A stretch of DNA of 64,000 nucleotides from Heliocidaris tuberculata (lineage: Eukaryota; Echinodermata; Echinoidea; Camarodonta; Echinometridae), in contig CM046836.1 of the NCBI GenBank assembly GCA_025618425.1, positions 23,162,256 to 23,226,255 of the forward strand, in the 5' to 3' direction. Positions 22,345 through 33,569 of the stretch are shown here, piece after piece (the stretch's first letter is position 1; every line of letters starts with the position of its first letter). The notes below the pieces were generated by a model that was not told where the DNA came from, searched no databases, and saw only the letters and a program-made list of their open reading frames with translations. A program made the position numbers and the translations under genes.

Positions 22345-23334
22345 CTAGTATTTTGTCGGGTATCCGCGCCTCCTGATAATGGCGCTCATCTTTCTTGGCA
22401 GAGTCGCGTAGAGACCATGCGATCTCTCTGGGGGTGATGCTGCCCCAGGCCCGGAAGATAGAGCGAATCAAACCCTCCCTGGTGGTAGGTCGTTCATTGG
22501 TGATGTCATCTCACAGGTTCTCTATCGGGTTAGCATCTGGTGATTGCGCCGGCCACTGCACCCAATTGACGCCGTTTTCGCCATACCATTGGTCCATTTG
22601 GGCGGCCCTGTGTGCCGGTACGTTGTCATCCTGGAAAATGAACGAATGTTGCGCGTCGCCAAAGATTTTACCAAGTGGACGGAAACAAGTGAGAGTCCAG
22701 AATCAACCGATATCGGACGTTATCGATGTTCCCGTCCACGACAACAAGATCGCCGACTCCATAGATGCCGACACACATGTATGAAACTGCATTTCTTTGA
22801 GTGTAGATCAGGCTCCTTCTGTCGTATGAGGTGTTGGGTTCACGCCAGACTCTCATCCTGCTCTCGTCGGAAAAGACAAAGTGATACCAATTGTCCCCCA
22901 CCTTCCAATTCCTCGCTCTGGTGGCCCACCTGATGCGTCTCTGGCGATTGACACGAGATATGAGAATCTTCCTCCTCGAAATGCGGGCATGAAGATTGTC
23001 GAAGTTAAGGCGTATTTGTGTCGTCCTCGTTGAGATTCCCCACCAGTCCTCTCCAGTGAGCTGCGAAAGTTTGTGCATAATAATCGAATCGGATCACACG
23101 AGCCTGACGCAGGAAGTACCGATCTTCCCGACGCGTGGTCGTTCTACCTCTGCCAGGTCTTAGTTGCTTGTCAGCGTTGCCTGTTTCCCCCATGGCGTTT
23201 ACACACTCTGTACTCCGTTTGACGGCATACCTGAAAGCGTTCAGCAATCTGAGCCCCCGAAACCCTTCCTCCCTCAGGGCGACGATTTGTCGGCGTTGCT
23301 CATTAGATAACTCGGCTAGTTACATTTCCCTGTT
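22345..23334 (-). pseudogene. Tc1/mariner DD34E transposase, inactivated
   Basis: This would cut and paste the element by binding its terminal repeats. The N-terminal helix-turn-helix part begins ELSNEQRRQIVALREEGF, followed by QIAERFQVCRQTEYRV in a shifted frame, then a GRGRTTTRREDRYF linker. The catalytic core has KILISRVNRQRRIRWATRAR and VFSDESR (first Asp). In a shifted frame FIFQDDN (second Asp) follows, and 34 residues later NPIENL carries the Glu. The C-terminus reads LPRKMSAIIRRRGYPTKY before the stop at 22345. All three catalytic acids remain, but there are at least three frameshifts, and the Trp codon that normally follows NPIENL is TGA. The N-terminal start is uncertain. A 405-bp MITE sits directly upstream of the first recognisable codons. 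Confidence 0.85.
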
Positions 23335-23338
23335 TTAA

Positions 23339-23743
23339 CCCTTTCAAGACAATTGACCACATTTTGTGGTTTGGCTCAATAACTTTTGATTTAGAGCTCT
23401 AGAAAATATACCAGATGCATGAGTAGAAAGAGCAAAAATTTCTGCACACACCAATGTATTTTTGTTTCATGACCATATTGCGTTTGATGCCAGGAATTTT
23501 TAAAACAAGAATAAGATTTAAAATCCTTAAATTGGCAACACATTGAGAGGTTCAAAATCATTGTTTTTCATCAAAATTGGCAATTTTTCAACTTTGCAAC
23601 AAAATTTTTAACCATGAATATTGTTTTAAAAACATCACACCTTATTAGAACCTTGTAGCACTAAAAGAAAAATATTATTATTGCCAATTTGAAGAACAAA
23701 ATGTGATCAATTTAGCCCTTAAATAATTCCTGTCCTGAAAGGG
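23339..23743. mobile_element. TTAA MITE with CCCTTTC ends, copy 1, nested in the Tc1 element
   Basis: TTAA at 23335-23338 and 23744-23747. The ends are CCCTTTCAAGACA and, reverse complemented, CCCTTTCAGGACA. Just inside, AATTGACCACATTTTGTGG on the left mirrors AATTGATCACATTTTGTTC on the right. Internal blocks are shared along the whole length with 34000-34408. CCC termini plus TTAA fit piggyBac-type mobilisation. No coding sequence. Confidence 0.8.
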
Positions 23744-23964
23744 TTAAGAATGGTGTGTGCATTAGTGGCTCAGTAGCCTTGAAAGAGAAAGCGGACCATG
23801 TCCACCTTACTTTTATACCGAAATGTTGGTCATGATTCAGTGATTTAGAACAGAACACCGCTATAACAAAGAATATTTATTTACCAAAAAACGAACGAAT
23901 TTCACCATGTTGCAATACTTTTGGCAAGGGAGGGTGTATTGTATATTTATGTATTGTACATGTA

Positions 23965-24043
23965 TTAACCCATTGACTACGGAATCATCTAATTCCCATT
24001 GGCTTAATATAGGGATGACCCGGTTCCCGTTGTCAGAGGGTAA
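23965..24043. mobile_element. Micro-MITE, copy 2
   Basis: Starts TTAACCCATTGACTACGG, holds ATTCCCATTGGCTTAATAT, and ends CGGTTCCCGTTGTCAGAGGG followed by TAAA. It lies directly outside the right end of the Tc1 element. Confidence 0.55.
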
Positions 24044-24460
24044 AAAAGATAAGAGATATCAAGTTACGACTGATTTATGTATTTCCTTAGAAGAGCGAGA
24101 CTAATCCCTATTTGCATATAGGAATGTATTTGCAGGTTGAATGACCACAGGTGTGGTGCAAGGGTGAGAAGAATTCAGTCGTCATTGACCTTGTTCCATT
24201 CTTCAGCGGCGGACGCTGTTAAATCGTCCGGATGAAGAATTAGCAGATGGCATAATAATAACTGGATAATCATATCACAATGAAATTTACTATTAAAGCA
24301 AAAATACATTGATAAGATGTATAAGTATGAAGTAACTCCAAAAGACTCGCACTTGTTTTGCCGTCCGTCGTTGCCATCGAAGCTAGGTCCAGCCCTATAT
24401 ACATGTGTAAAGTTAATGTATATATTTATATGTATTTGCTTTTCAGGTCTTCACAGGGAT
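24044..24460. other. No feature recognised
   Basis: AT-rich sequence without a repeat partner in this window. Confidence 0.4.
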
Positions 24461-24469
24461 TAGGGTTGC

Positions 24470-24543
24470 GTTTTAGGAAATATTTTATTCACGTTTGAGG
24501 GACAAATTCGGGAATCAATCGCAACTCCCTATAAGACAGGACC
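24470..24543 (-). mobile_element. Fragment related to the nested MITE at 9928
   Basis: The minus strand from 24543 reads CAGGGTCCTGTCTTATAGGG then AGTTGCGATTGATTCC, matching both ends of 9928-10082. I could not find a clear second end. Confidence 0.4.
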
Positions 24544-24673
24544 CTGGATTACATAAGGTTCCTTTCTCTTCAAAACCGTGATTCTACATTGTTCTAATAC
24601 AGTCGCAAATCACATAACAAGTTTGATTTTCTCAGTAAGATCTATACAATCATTGGAACTAATTTACGATTGA

Positions 24674-25236
24674 TGGGAAATCCAACCTTAATGACAAGTT
24701 GCTTTGAAAGAGAGAGGAAAAATCAGAGAAGCAGACTGGTGAAAGTTTGAACGAAATCTGACAAGCGATAAGAATTTTTTTTGAAAATTGTAATCACTAC
24801 ATGGGAATTTCAAATAGGCCGAATAGGTGATGTCACTGTGATGTAGTGACTTACAACTCCCCCATTTGCTCCAACAAAAATGACTAAAATGTCATTTTTC
24901 CCCCAAAATGTACTACTCAGTAGAATCTTTTTCTTTCATAAGGACCTATAACAATATGCTATCTACAATATGTTTTGAGTACTGCCCCAAGGGTAAAGGC
25001 GCTCCGCAGAAAACCGCAAATTAATGATATTTTTTGTGAGTACGACAATATGACAGTATGTCACAATCGACTCACCAAATTGCCAATTTGATATTCGCAG
25101 AGATGTAGTAATTTCATGTTCAAGCATCCATTACTTTCTTATTCTTTGTCCGATTTCTTTCAAACTTTCACCATCCCGTTTTTCTTATTTTTCTGCTTTC
25201 ACACCAATCATCTCATTACCAAGGTTGGATTGCCCT
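24674..25236. mobile_element. TTAA MITE of the AGGGAAATCC family, copy 2
   Basis: The right flank is TTAA (25237-25240); the left flank is TTGA (24670-24673), one change away. The left arm is TGGGAAATCCAACCTTAATG and the right arm reverse complement is AGGGCAATCCAACCTTGG. Middle blocks are shared with copies 1 and 3, including GAGTACTGCCCCAAGGG. Confidence 0.75.
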
Positions 25237-25240
25237 TTAA

Positions 25241-27025
25241 CGTTTCTGACTGCAGTTTTACTATAATTCCAGCCCTGCTGTTCAATCAAAGCACAGGGTG
25301 ACAAGAAGCTTTCCTCCCCGTCGTTAAAATTTTTTAATAACTTTCTGTTCGAAGTATTCCTTTCTGAAATGACAGGTGGAGTTGTGCCCGATTGTGCAAA
25401 AATGACGCATCGTGTCTCGGTGCGTGTACGACCCGCGGCGCTATTTTTTTTTTTTCCAGATGAAAAATAATTTTATCACCATGATAACGGTATGTGAATA
25501 AAGATGACTGTGTGTTTTTTTCCCCCCTCTTTTCTTGGAGTGAATTATTCTCCCATTAGTGAATTGCTTTGTCTTGAGGCGTTTCAAGGAATCATGCATA
25601 TGTGTATGCGTCTATTGTATTATGATTTATGGGAGTGTTGTTTCCTTTTTCCTTTTTCCTCTTTTTTGTTGTTGTTGTTTGACAAGGTTGTTTGACAAGA
25701 AAGTCATGTAGCACAGATAAATACAATATAGCGAGCTGTTCTATTATTTTCGTCATACATGTGAAAATGGTAAGTAAATCTTGAAAATAATTTGGGGCTT
25801 CTTTTAAGATAAAGCTATACAAATTTCACCAAATGATCATTTTGACACCAAATTGCACCTCAAGAAAACTGCAATACTCGGGATTAGACAAGCTCAATTT
25901 AGTTGTTAAAGCTGGGAGGCAACACATACCTTCTTTACACCCAGAGATTTTCGTTTGTTTTGTTTTGTTTTGTTTTTTTCGTTTTTTTGGTTTTAATCTT
26001 ATTTATTTTATTTGTCTTATTTACCTAGGGTGACCTAGCCAAACATTTGTTTTGTTTTGTTGTTGTTGTTGTTTTGTTTTGTTTTGTTTTGTTTGTTTTT
26101 TTTTTTTTTGGGGGGGGGGAGGGGGCAACGTTTAGAGGGTACTTTTAGTGTTTATTTTTCCAGGGATGTGAAATCCCCTTCCTGATGAAATTTGCCAGTG
26201 TTATACCCTTGAAATGTGTAACCATATCTCTTCCTTCTGACGAAATGTGGTTCATGGGCTTTAATGGAAAAATTGACCCCATTATTATTATTATTATTTT
26301 TTATCCTAACGGAAAGTTTTGCTACTGCGCTATGCATCCACATAATAAATAAATAAAACGATCAGAAAGATCACCAATTATTTTTCACCTTTATCAGAAC
26401 TTAACGTGCTCTTGAAAGTCGGATTAATTCAATTGCGTGAATATCGATTGCAGGTGAGATGGGAATCGAATATGTTTGTATCGTATCAAGTCGCACATTG
26501 TGGAATAAATCAATAAAAGAAAAGTGTCTGGAAGGCGAATCTCTTTTGCCTGTCTCTGGGGAACATGGAGTAAGGCAATGTTCATGCGAGGTATGTTGAG
26601 CTGGTAAGATCCTCTACTATTACCTGACAGATAACTAGCGGCACAAGGAATGTTACATTATCTAATTAATCTTGATCATGTTATTGACGTCGATCTGTTA
26701 TTTGAAGTCTGTATATCTCACAGAAAAATAGGAAGATCAAATATCCGAAACCATGTACCCAAAACGTCGACCTTCCTTCTTTTAAATGTAACTTATGGCA
26801 CAGAATGGTGGTGTGGTTCATTCGTGTGGTTTCTTTAAAAAGCAGGGAACGCTTCTTTTTTTTTTTTTTTCTACCCCCTTTTTGTGTTGAGAACATACAA
26901 ACGCGTCTTGATCTTTCGCGATGCAACAAAATGATTATCATGGGTTTCCCGAATCCCAAGCTCCGGACCTCTAGCTTGTCTCCCAAGAGAAGGAGGTTTT
27001 CACCTGTTAATAGCATTTCGTGTTG
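25241..27025. other. No gene; simple TTTTG and G tracts near 25960-26130
   Basis: Degenerate TGTTTTGTTTTG and TTGTTGTTG repeats with a G run near 26111-26125. Elsewhere the sequence is unremarkable. Confidence 0.45.
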
Positions 27026-27245
27026 TACTAAGTCTGGGAGCACAGTGGTCTAATCCTGGGCTCGATCCGTGTTCGGTGATTACATCCTTAGACAATGTTA
27101 GACGAGGTGTTTTAACCCACGTTTGTCCCTCTCTACAGAGGTGTATAAAATGTGTACCTAGCAATGATCGGGAATAATAATTGCAGGGCCCTCAGGTAGA
27201 ACAGTATTGATGAGGCTTCCCTGGTTAAAGAAGATTATCGTTAAT
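27026..27245 (+). repeat. tRNA-derived SINE, degenerate
   Basis: GGAGCACAGTGGTCTAATCC and GGGCTCGATCC resemble a shortened tRNA-like head. They are followed by TACATCCTTAGACAATG, CTCTCTACAGAGGTGTATAA and ATGTGTACC, then CTTCCCTGGTTAAAGAAG. This order matches a widespread invertebrate SINE layout that I recognise from memory. Confidence 0.5.
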
Positions 27246-27435
27246 TGTAAGGTAAACTATTCCCCGCGAAATCAGTATTAACGCATGGTTATTCTACCCA
27301 CTCGACCCTCCGCACAACACAGTTTTGTTTTGTTTTTAAGCAGGGAAATAAAATCATCATGATTATATATAGAAGAGCAAAACCCATTCCGTCTTAAAGC
27401 TGGATAGAACTTCAGATTTCTTCTCAGTTTGGTGC

Positions 27436-28917
27436 GTCTCACTGGCCTTACGACCGGTTGCCAACTTTTGACAGCCAGAAATAAGCTGCGACCATCGACA
27501 ACCAATCTGCAACAGTATTAACATCTGTCCGCGACCAGTTGCAGATGGGTTGTAGAATAGACGCCGATGGGTTGTGGGCCAATCGCCGATCATCAAAGAC
27601 TGATTGGCCACCGCTTGTAGGAACGGTCTCAATTGATCGGCTATTATAAACAACCGGTCGTGGACTAGCTGATATAGCCGATGTTCTTCCGGCAGTCGGC
27701 GATATACTGGAAGGCGATGAATCACTGATGCAAAAATGCATATATATACATATATACTTTATATACTTCTATCAGTTTATGATATATAGGACACCAATTA
27801 CTGCAATACATAAATAACATGAATGATACATAATTGTATGGGCGCAAAGCAAGGAGATATTGGAAGTTATCTGGGGGTTGTTTCATTAAGCTGTTCGTAA
27901 AGTTATGCATGACTTTACGAACGACTTGATTATGAAGTGCCAGATAGGATGCCCAAGGTTTTTCTGATGTTTTAACAAAGTGTGACTGTATTTCCAATAA
28001 CCTCAATGAAATTATGGCAAAAAATAGACTTTGCATCAAAATTGTTTGTTATAATGAGAATGTTAATCTACATCTGTACATTTCAACTTTAGTTGATGCA
28101 GTTAAAAATGATTGAGCATCCCATTTGGCTTGCCATATTTAAGTCATTCGTAAAGTCATGCGTAACTTTACGAACAGTTTTATGAAACACCCCAGGATAT
28201 ATTACTCAAATATAGCCAATGTGCATTATATGGCTCTCCCATTTCTACCATCGGCTTGAAAGTGTGTGTTCCATTTCTTAAATCATCTCTTGTATAAGCA
28301 AAACTATTTTCAATAGGGAATACAAACAAAATCACCCTTGAGTTGATTTCATGAAAGTCTTTGGGATGGTGTTGATTACTGTTTGTTGTCGGTACTGGGT
28401 AATGGTTTGGGAATCAATCTGTGACTGGTCGTTTATTATTATTCGGTGATCATGGTGATCAATCGCCGACCTTATTTTGCAAGCACTTTTCGAGCACTAA
28501 AGATCAATCGGAGATCAGTCGGAGACCTGTCGCCCACTTTTAGAGAACCAAGAAAACCCTCCCCACAACCAGTTTGGTCGGCAAAGGTTTTAGATGCAGC
28601 AGCGTAAACGTCCAGCCGATCAAAAATGCTCCGAAAACCAGTTGCCGCCGCGCTGACAACCAAAATTTAATACAAATTGAAGAAAACCTTTTTGCGATCC
28701 CAGACAACCAACTACCGACCGGTGGGTGTCGGAAGTCGGCAACCGGTCGTAGGGCCAGTTACCATGGCTTAATCCTCCAACCAAAATGCTCTGACAACCA
28801 GTCGCCAACCCCTGACAACCTTTTAAAGACTGACAAAACCCTCTTTACGTTCTCTGACAACTGATCACTGATTAGTAGTTGTCGGAAGTCGGCAACCGGT
28901 CATACGCTCAGTGAGAC
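27436..28917. mobile_element. Inverted-repeat element built of GTCGCCGACC-like reiterations
   Basis: GTCTCACTGGCCTTACGACC then GGTTGCCAAC at 27436 mirrors GTCTCACTGAGCGTATGACC then GGTTGCCGAC on the minus strand from 28917. A third copy of the inner end, GTCGGAAGTCGGCAACCGGT, occurs at 28728 as well as 28881. The body repeats variants of GATCAGTCGCCGACC and CTGACAACCAGTCGCC. A 320-bp MITE is inserted at 27873-28193. Superfamily unknown. Confidence 0.55.
27873..28193 (-). mobile_element. CGTAAAG-hairpin MITE, copy 1 (inverted orientation)
   Basis: The ends have GTTTCATTAAGCTGTTCGTA on the left and, reverse complemented, GTGTTTCATAAAACTGTTCG on the right. Each continues into a CGTAAAGTTATGCATGACTT palindrome. 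The interior is the reverse of copies 2 and 3 (blocks AAAGTGTGACTGTATTTCC and GAGCATCCCATTTGGC). Confidence 0.75.
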
Positions 28918-29772
28918 TAAGGCTTAACATCGAAAGTTGGCCCCAGACCCCGGCGAAGGTGTGCGCTCAGGCGTTATTATAGCAGCATGGCTCTGGAATG
29001 CAATAACATTTTGTTTGTGCTTGCTAGATATTTTTGGACCCGTACTTTCTCCTCCCCCGGTAAAAAAATATCGTAGATCCACCACTGAATAGACCTAAAT
29101 TAGTCTAGATATGTCGCCAATCGTGTTCGATCATAATGAAATTTATATATTTAATCATTCGACTTCGTACCTGCCTGCGCGACTGGATGCAGACGATGCT
29201 CCAGTAGACCGAGGTTAAAGAAACACTGATTTGTTTTCCCGCCCAAACGAACTGTGTTAGTCTCCGGAAAGGTTAGATAAATGATTTGATATGCACGACG
29301 AAGCATCACGACTTACTTCATAAATAGAAGTGGCTGTAATGCCATTTGAAATATTGGCGTCACGACGGTACAAATTCAGAGACGATATGTCTGTTGCACA
29401 CGAGGTAATTGCCAGACGTATAGGACGGCGTCAGTTAAGCCTGGCTCACACCGGCATCATTTTGTTGACGTTAGGACTGCGTAAGTGACTAGTACGGTCT
29501 TTTTGCGAGCCTTGGAAGAGCGATATCCTTTCAAAAATGATTGAAAAGTGAACAGTGCTTTTGATAGCTGCTGTATGGGTTTATTGCCTTCAAAAGCTCG
29601 ATTAGCGCAGGTACTGACGCAATCGAAATGACGCCTCGTATAAGCCGGACTTGGGAATGACATCCGTCAAAGAGTTGTTGCAAATTGAACAGGGCAAACA
29701 TCACGTCGAATTACTTATCTGCTTATTGGCTAATTAACTTTATATCCCATACTGGCGAAGATGTTAACCCGG
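28918..29772. other. Mostly unrecognised; hAT-like end near 29089
   Basis: The minus strand from about 29089 reads CAGTGGTGGATCTACGATA, a hAT-like terminus, and runs into G-rich sequence. The rest shows no repeat partner or coding signal. Confidence 0.35.
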
Positions 29773-29778
29773 GGAGGG

Positions 29779-30113
29779 GGGGGGGGGGTATTTCATAAAG
29801 CTGTTCGTAAAGTTATGCATGACTTTACGAGTGACTTACATATGCAAGCCAAATGGGATGCTCAGTCATTTTTAAATGCATCGAATGAAGTTGAACAGTG
29901 CAGATGTAGATCAACGTTCTTATAATAACAAACATTTTTAATGCAAAGTATACTTTTAGCCATAATTCAATTGAGGTTATTGGAAATACAGTCACACTTT
30001 GCTAAAACATCAGGAAACATTTTGGGCATCCTGTCTGGCACTTCATATTCAAGTCGTTCGTAAAGTCATGCGTAACTTTACGAACAGCTTTATGAACCCC
30101 CCCCCCCCCCCCC
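29779..30113 (+). mobile_element. CGTAAAG-hairpin MITE, copy 2, with expanded G and C ends
   Basis: The left end is a G run then GTATTTCATAAAGCTGTTCG; the right end is CGAACAGCTTTATGAA then a C run. Both terminal GGGG motifs have grown into long homopolymers. The interior is collinear with 31317-31637. Confidence 0.75.
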
Positions 30114-31316
30114 CAGGTCACTGCAGGTATAGAAATGATCCCTCTTGTGCAACTGGCTTTATGGTGAACATGGCGTAGAAGAAACAACACTGAATTGTTG
30201 TACATTCCTTTCAGATATAACTACTGTAGACTAACAAAATAAACTACACAGTATTTGGACTGACTGATTTTTGCAAAATCATAATCATCTGTGAGTAATT
30301 GATCGATCCATCCATTTACCCGACTAACCATCACTCCATCCGGTCCATCATCTATTTATCCAGCTCCATGTCATTTTAATCCTGCTACACTATACATTTA
30401 CTCTACCGTGGCAGACGACCTGTGGATCTTGGCGGGAACGTCTGCTATATTGGAGAAATAGCTCAGTACTTAGCGCGCTTGGTTGGGCGAATGTTTCGTC
30501 AATGACCGACATGGGGAGCTACATGGCTTTCCGCATGCAAACTTCATTTCTATTGTTTTTTAGTTCATAAATATAACGTATGCATATCTAGTTACATCGT
30601 ACCAGCCAACGGATTAGACAAGGCATGAACTTAGGAAAATCCACCCACCCACCCCGAACCCCTAGTTCAGAGAAAGGTCAATGCAAGGGGTGGATAAAAT
30701 CTCGTAAATTATGACTGATTGCAGTCTCTCGCAGAACACATGTACGACCAAGAGGCATATGAATTTTACTTGAGGTGAAGTTCGATTTCAGTCATTCGCC
30801 ATGGTAAAAAAAACCAAAACACTTCGGTGTTAGAGCTTTCTTCCAGTCATTTAAAAGCTTAAAAGCATAATCATTAGTAGAACTTTATCATTCTTATGAA
30901 GATTTGACAAGTCCTGTAATACATGTATGATAAACATGATATAAAAACCGCGGAAATGATGAAGCATTCAACTGAAAAGATGAGAAGCCTTTTACACGAA
31001 AAGTGTAAAACAAGTGTATCGGTTGTCTTTTTAGGACATTGTAGTTCTATATTTGGCACAATGTTCAATTTGATTGACCAAATAAATGTGTTTTAATCGT
31101 CGTTTATTATATCGAATACTCAACATTTTATCCCTTTGTTTATACTCAGATAACCCTTAAACAGCCAGAATTTGGTTTGGCTGGCTGCAGGATATAGTTC
31201 CATGACAAGTTACTCAAGAAGAACTTGCTCCTGTCTTTGACAGATGTATCTTAAAGCCAACGTTGATGAATACCCCCCCCCCCCCCCCAGCTAATTCAAA
31301 GGACCTTACTACACCA
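30114..31316. other. No gene; C tract near 31273-31288
   Basis: A weak tRNA A-box-like TAGCTCAGTACTTAGCGC occurs near 30461 without a B-box. Nothing else was recognised. Confidence 0.4.
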
Positions 31317-31637
31317 GGGGATGTTTCATAAAGTTGTTCGTAAAGTTACGCATGACTTTACAAATGACTTAAATATGACAAGCCAAATGGGATGCTCAAT
31401 CATTTTTAACTGCATCAACTAAAGTTGAACTGTGCAGATGTAGATTAACATTCATGTTATGACAAACATTTTTAATGCAAAGTATGTTTTTGCAATAATT
31501 TAATTGAGGTTATTGGAAATACAATCATACTTTGTTAAAACATAAGCAAAAACTTTGGGCATCCTATCTGGCACTTCATATTCAAGTCGTTCGTAAAGTC
31601 ATGCATAACTTTACGAACAGCTTTATGAAACACCCCC
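31317..31637 (+). mobile_element. CGTAAAG-hairpin MITE, copy 3
   Basis: The left end is GGGGATGTTTCATAAAGTTG then TTCGTAAAGTTACGCATGAC. The right end is TTCGTAAAGTCATGCATAAC then CAGCTTTATGAAACACCCCC. The interior matches copy 2. Confidence 0.75.
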
Positions 31638-32235
31638 AGATTTCGCTGCATGTCCATGCTGCGGTTTGGTCTTGGATGCCGGTCTTCTACGCCGAAATAT
31701 CTCAACTCGCATTTACAGCAAATATGCTGTCCACACGGTGTGAGATATTATTTCGGCGTGAGAAGGGCGGAATGTTCACTATGCCGTATGGACACCAAAT
31801 CTTATCGAGTAAGGGTGTGGTCCTACTTCAACTGCAGCTGGACCGCATTCATTCTAATATTTATTCATAACTCGGTAAACAAAGGCATTGGATATACCAC
31901 CTTTTCGAATATGCTAATGCTATCCCTAATTGTGTCGGTCATGTCGGTAGACTTTTCCTTTATCATTCTCTGATAGGCGGGGCTGTACGTCTGAAAGCCT
32001 CATCGAATTCGGAAAAATAAAAGCTCGTTTGGACACTCCCTTTTCTTATTAACCCTTGAGGAAGTCATCTTTTAGATAGCAGCAGTAGTCCTTGCAAATG
32101 TCAATATTCATGAAATACCAGGTGCACATGACAGGGAGATTAGCTGACGATGATGAGGAATTTTCATCATCTTAGGGTGTGCGAAGGAGTTGTAAAAAAA
32201 ACAAACAAAAAAACTCTTCTTTCTCACAGGCCCTA
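31638..32235. other. Cruciform-like inverted repeat at 31683-31765, otherwise unrecognised
   Basis: TCTTCTACGCCGAAATATCT on the left mirrors CTTCTCACGCCGAAATAATA read on the minus strand from 31765. Inside them ACAGCAAATATGCTGT is a perfect small hairpin. The rest has an open frame with a hydrophobic end (to 31973) and no recognised domain. Confidence 0.35.
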
Positions 32236-32430
32236 TGCATTATAATGGCGAATGCCATATTGCAATTCTCCAGAATGATTCAAAAGCAGTCTAAAAACTT
32301 ACTTGTTTAATGCTTCCCATTCATTATAACATTCTTCTCTTGTATTTCTACTATCTTGTACTTCTTTATCCTACACTGCGCCTAGAGCACTCTACAAATC
32401 ATGTATATTGTTGTTAGTATTATCATATCT
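32236..32430 (+). pseudogene. 3' fragment of a non-LTR retrotransposon (LINE)
   Basis: Reading the plus strand from about 32280, the peptide FKSSLKTYLFNAS appears. This resembles the extreme C-terminus of the reverse-transcriptase polyprotein in CR1-like and related LINEs. It is followed by a tail with CTACACTGCGCCTAGAGC and ATGTATATTGTTGTTAG. No reverse-transcriptase core is present, so it would be a 5'-truncated insertion. Short evidence; confidence is low to moderate. Confidence 0.35.
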
Positions 32431-33565
32431 TTACATTATATCAAATCATTTTTCTCTACTTTCCTCTTGATTCTCGAGGAGATTTCCCAGGGCCTGCGCT
32501 GCGCTTCGAGAATATGTTTTATCCTATTACCGTAGCCGAATAATTCTTCACTACATCGTTGCACATTTCCTTTTCCTGTGTATTATGCAAGGCTCCATGT
32601 TCTACTCGAATGTTTTCTTCAGGTTCTTTTTTTGTCGCCTTCCCTATAAAAAAAAAAGTTTTCGTATTCTCCTAAAGTGTATTTCCTTTTACCCTTATGC
32701 TTATTATAATATTCAAATATTCAGTTTCAACCTGAGCAAAACCATGTGATGATAAAACTTCTAATTTGTCTCTCATCCCGTTTACTCACTAACTCTATCT
32801 CCCTCATCTACTTTCTCACTTTACTTCATTTTTCATTTTTCAATTCAAACACTCAGTTTTATCATGATCACAACCACCAAGTAAGACATAATATGAGGCT
32901 CACATGCTGTCCGTCTCAACACTTTGATATTTTGTCTTACCACTTAATTTTATTACTCTCCTATTATAAACATGGTAATTATCCCGCATGTTTGGAATAC
33001 AATCGATAAAACTGAATTTGAATTATATACAGTTTATACATTCTCCCTTCAAATAAAACGTTCTCGTGCCTGTTCCCTTTCCCATGCGATGTTAATGTCA
33101 AAATGATTTATATCAGAATTCCCCTCTCTTTGATCTCTTCACGCATCGTATGCAAACTAGGCTCACGTTACCCCCCACAAGAGAACAGTCTCATCCCGCT
33201 TTTTCATTGGGCCGGCTGAAATTACGTAAAGGTCCCATATCCACGTTTCCAAAATGATAATTGACAAATTATCATGAAATTTGCCATGGATCCGTAATGT
33301 ACTTTTAAAAAAACGAAACAAAAACAAAAACAAACACAAAACAATCAAAAATCTTACAGGCACGGCATCCATACCATGGCAAAGAGAAGCTGCAGTATTC
33401 CTCACTCGAAAGCTAAACCATACATTATGCACGAAAGCAATTATAGGCCCACATGCGATCACTTTTTTTTATATTTATATGTTTTATTGAATAAATGAAA
33501 CAAAAATCACAAAATAACAAGAGATTAAAATGATATAAATCCACAGATATTCATTTTCGAACCAC
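32431..33565. other. No feature recognised
   Basis: AT-rich, T/C-biased sequence with short open frames without domains. Confidence 0.4.
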
Positions 33566-33569
33566 TTAA

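Larger units (their letters stand above)
22169..23937 (-). mobile_element. Tc1-like transposon
   Basis: The left end is TACCCTCCTTTGCCAAAAGT followed by ATTGTAACATA. The right end, reverse complemented, is TACACCCTCCCTTGCCAAAA followed by GTATTGCAACATG. TA sits at both outer edges. The interior carries a broken transposase on the minus strand, and a TTAA-type MITE is inserted at 23339-23743 just upstream of the coding part. It lies only a few bases from the right end of the element at 21640-22161. Confidence 0.85.

Noticed and set aside
22395..22933. Two 129-residue plus-strand frames
   Set aside because: They are the antisense of the Tc1 transposase, whose motifs are on the minus strand.
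30450..30520. Second tRNA-like sequence
   Set aside because: Only an A-box-like stretch is present; there is no B box and no cloverleaf.
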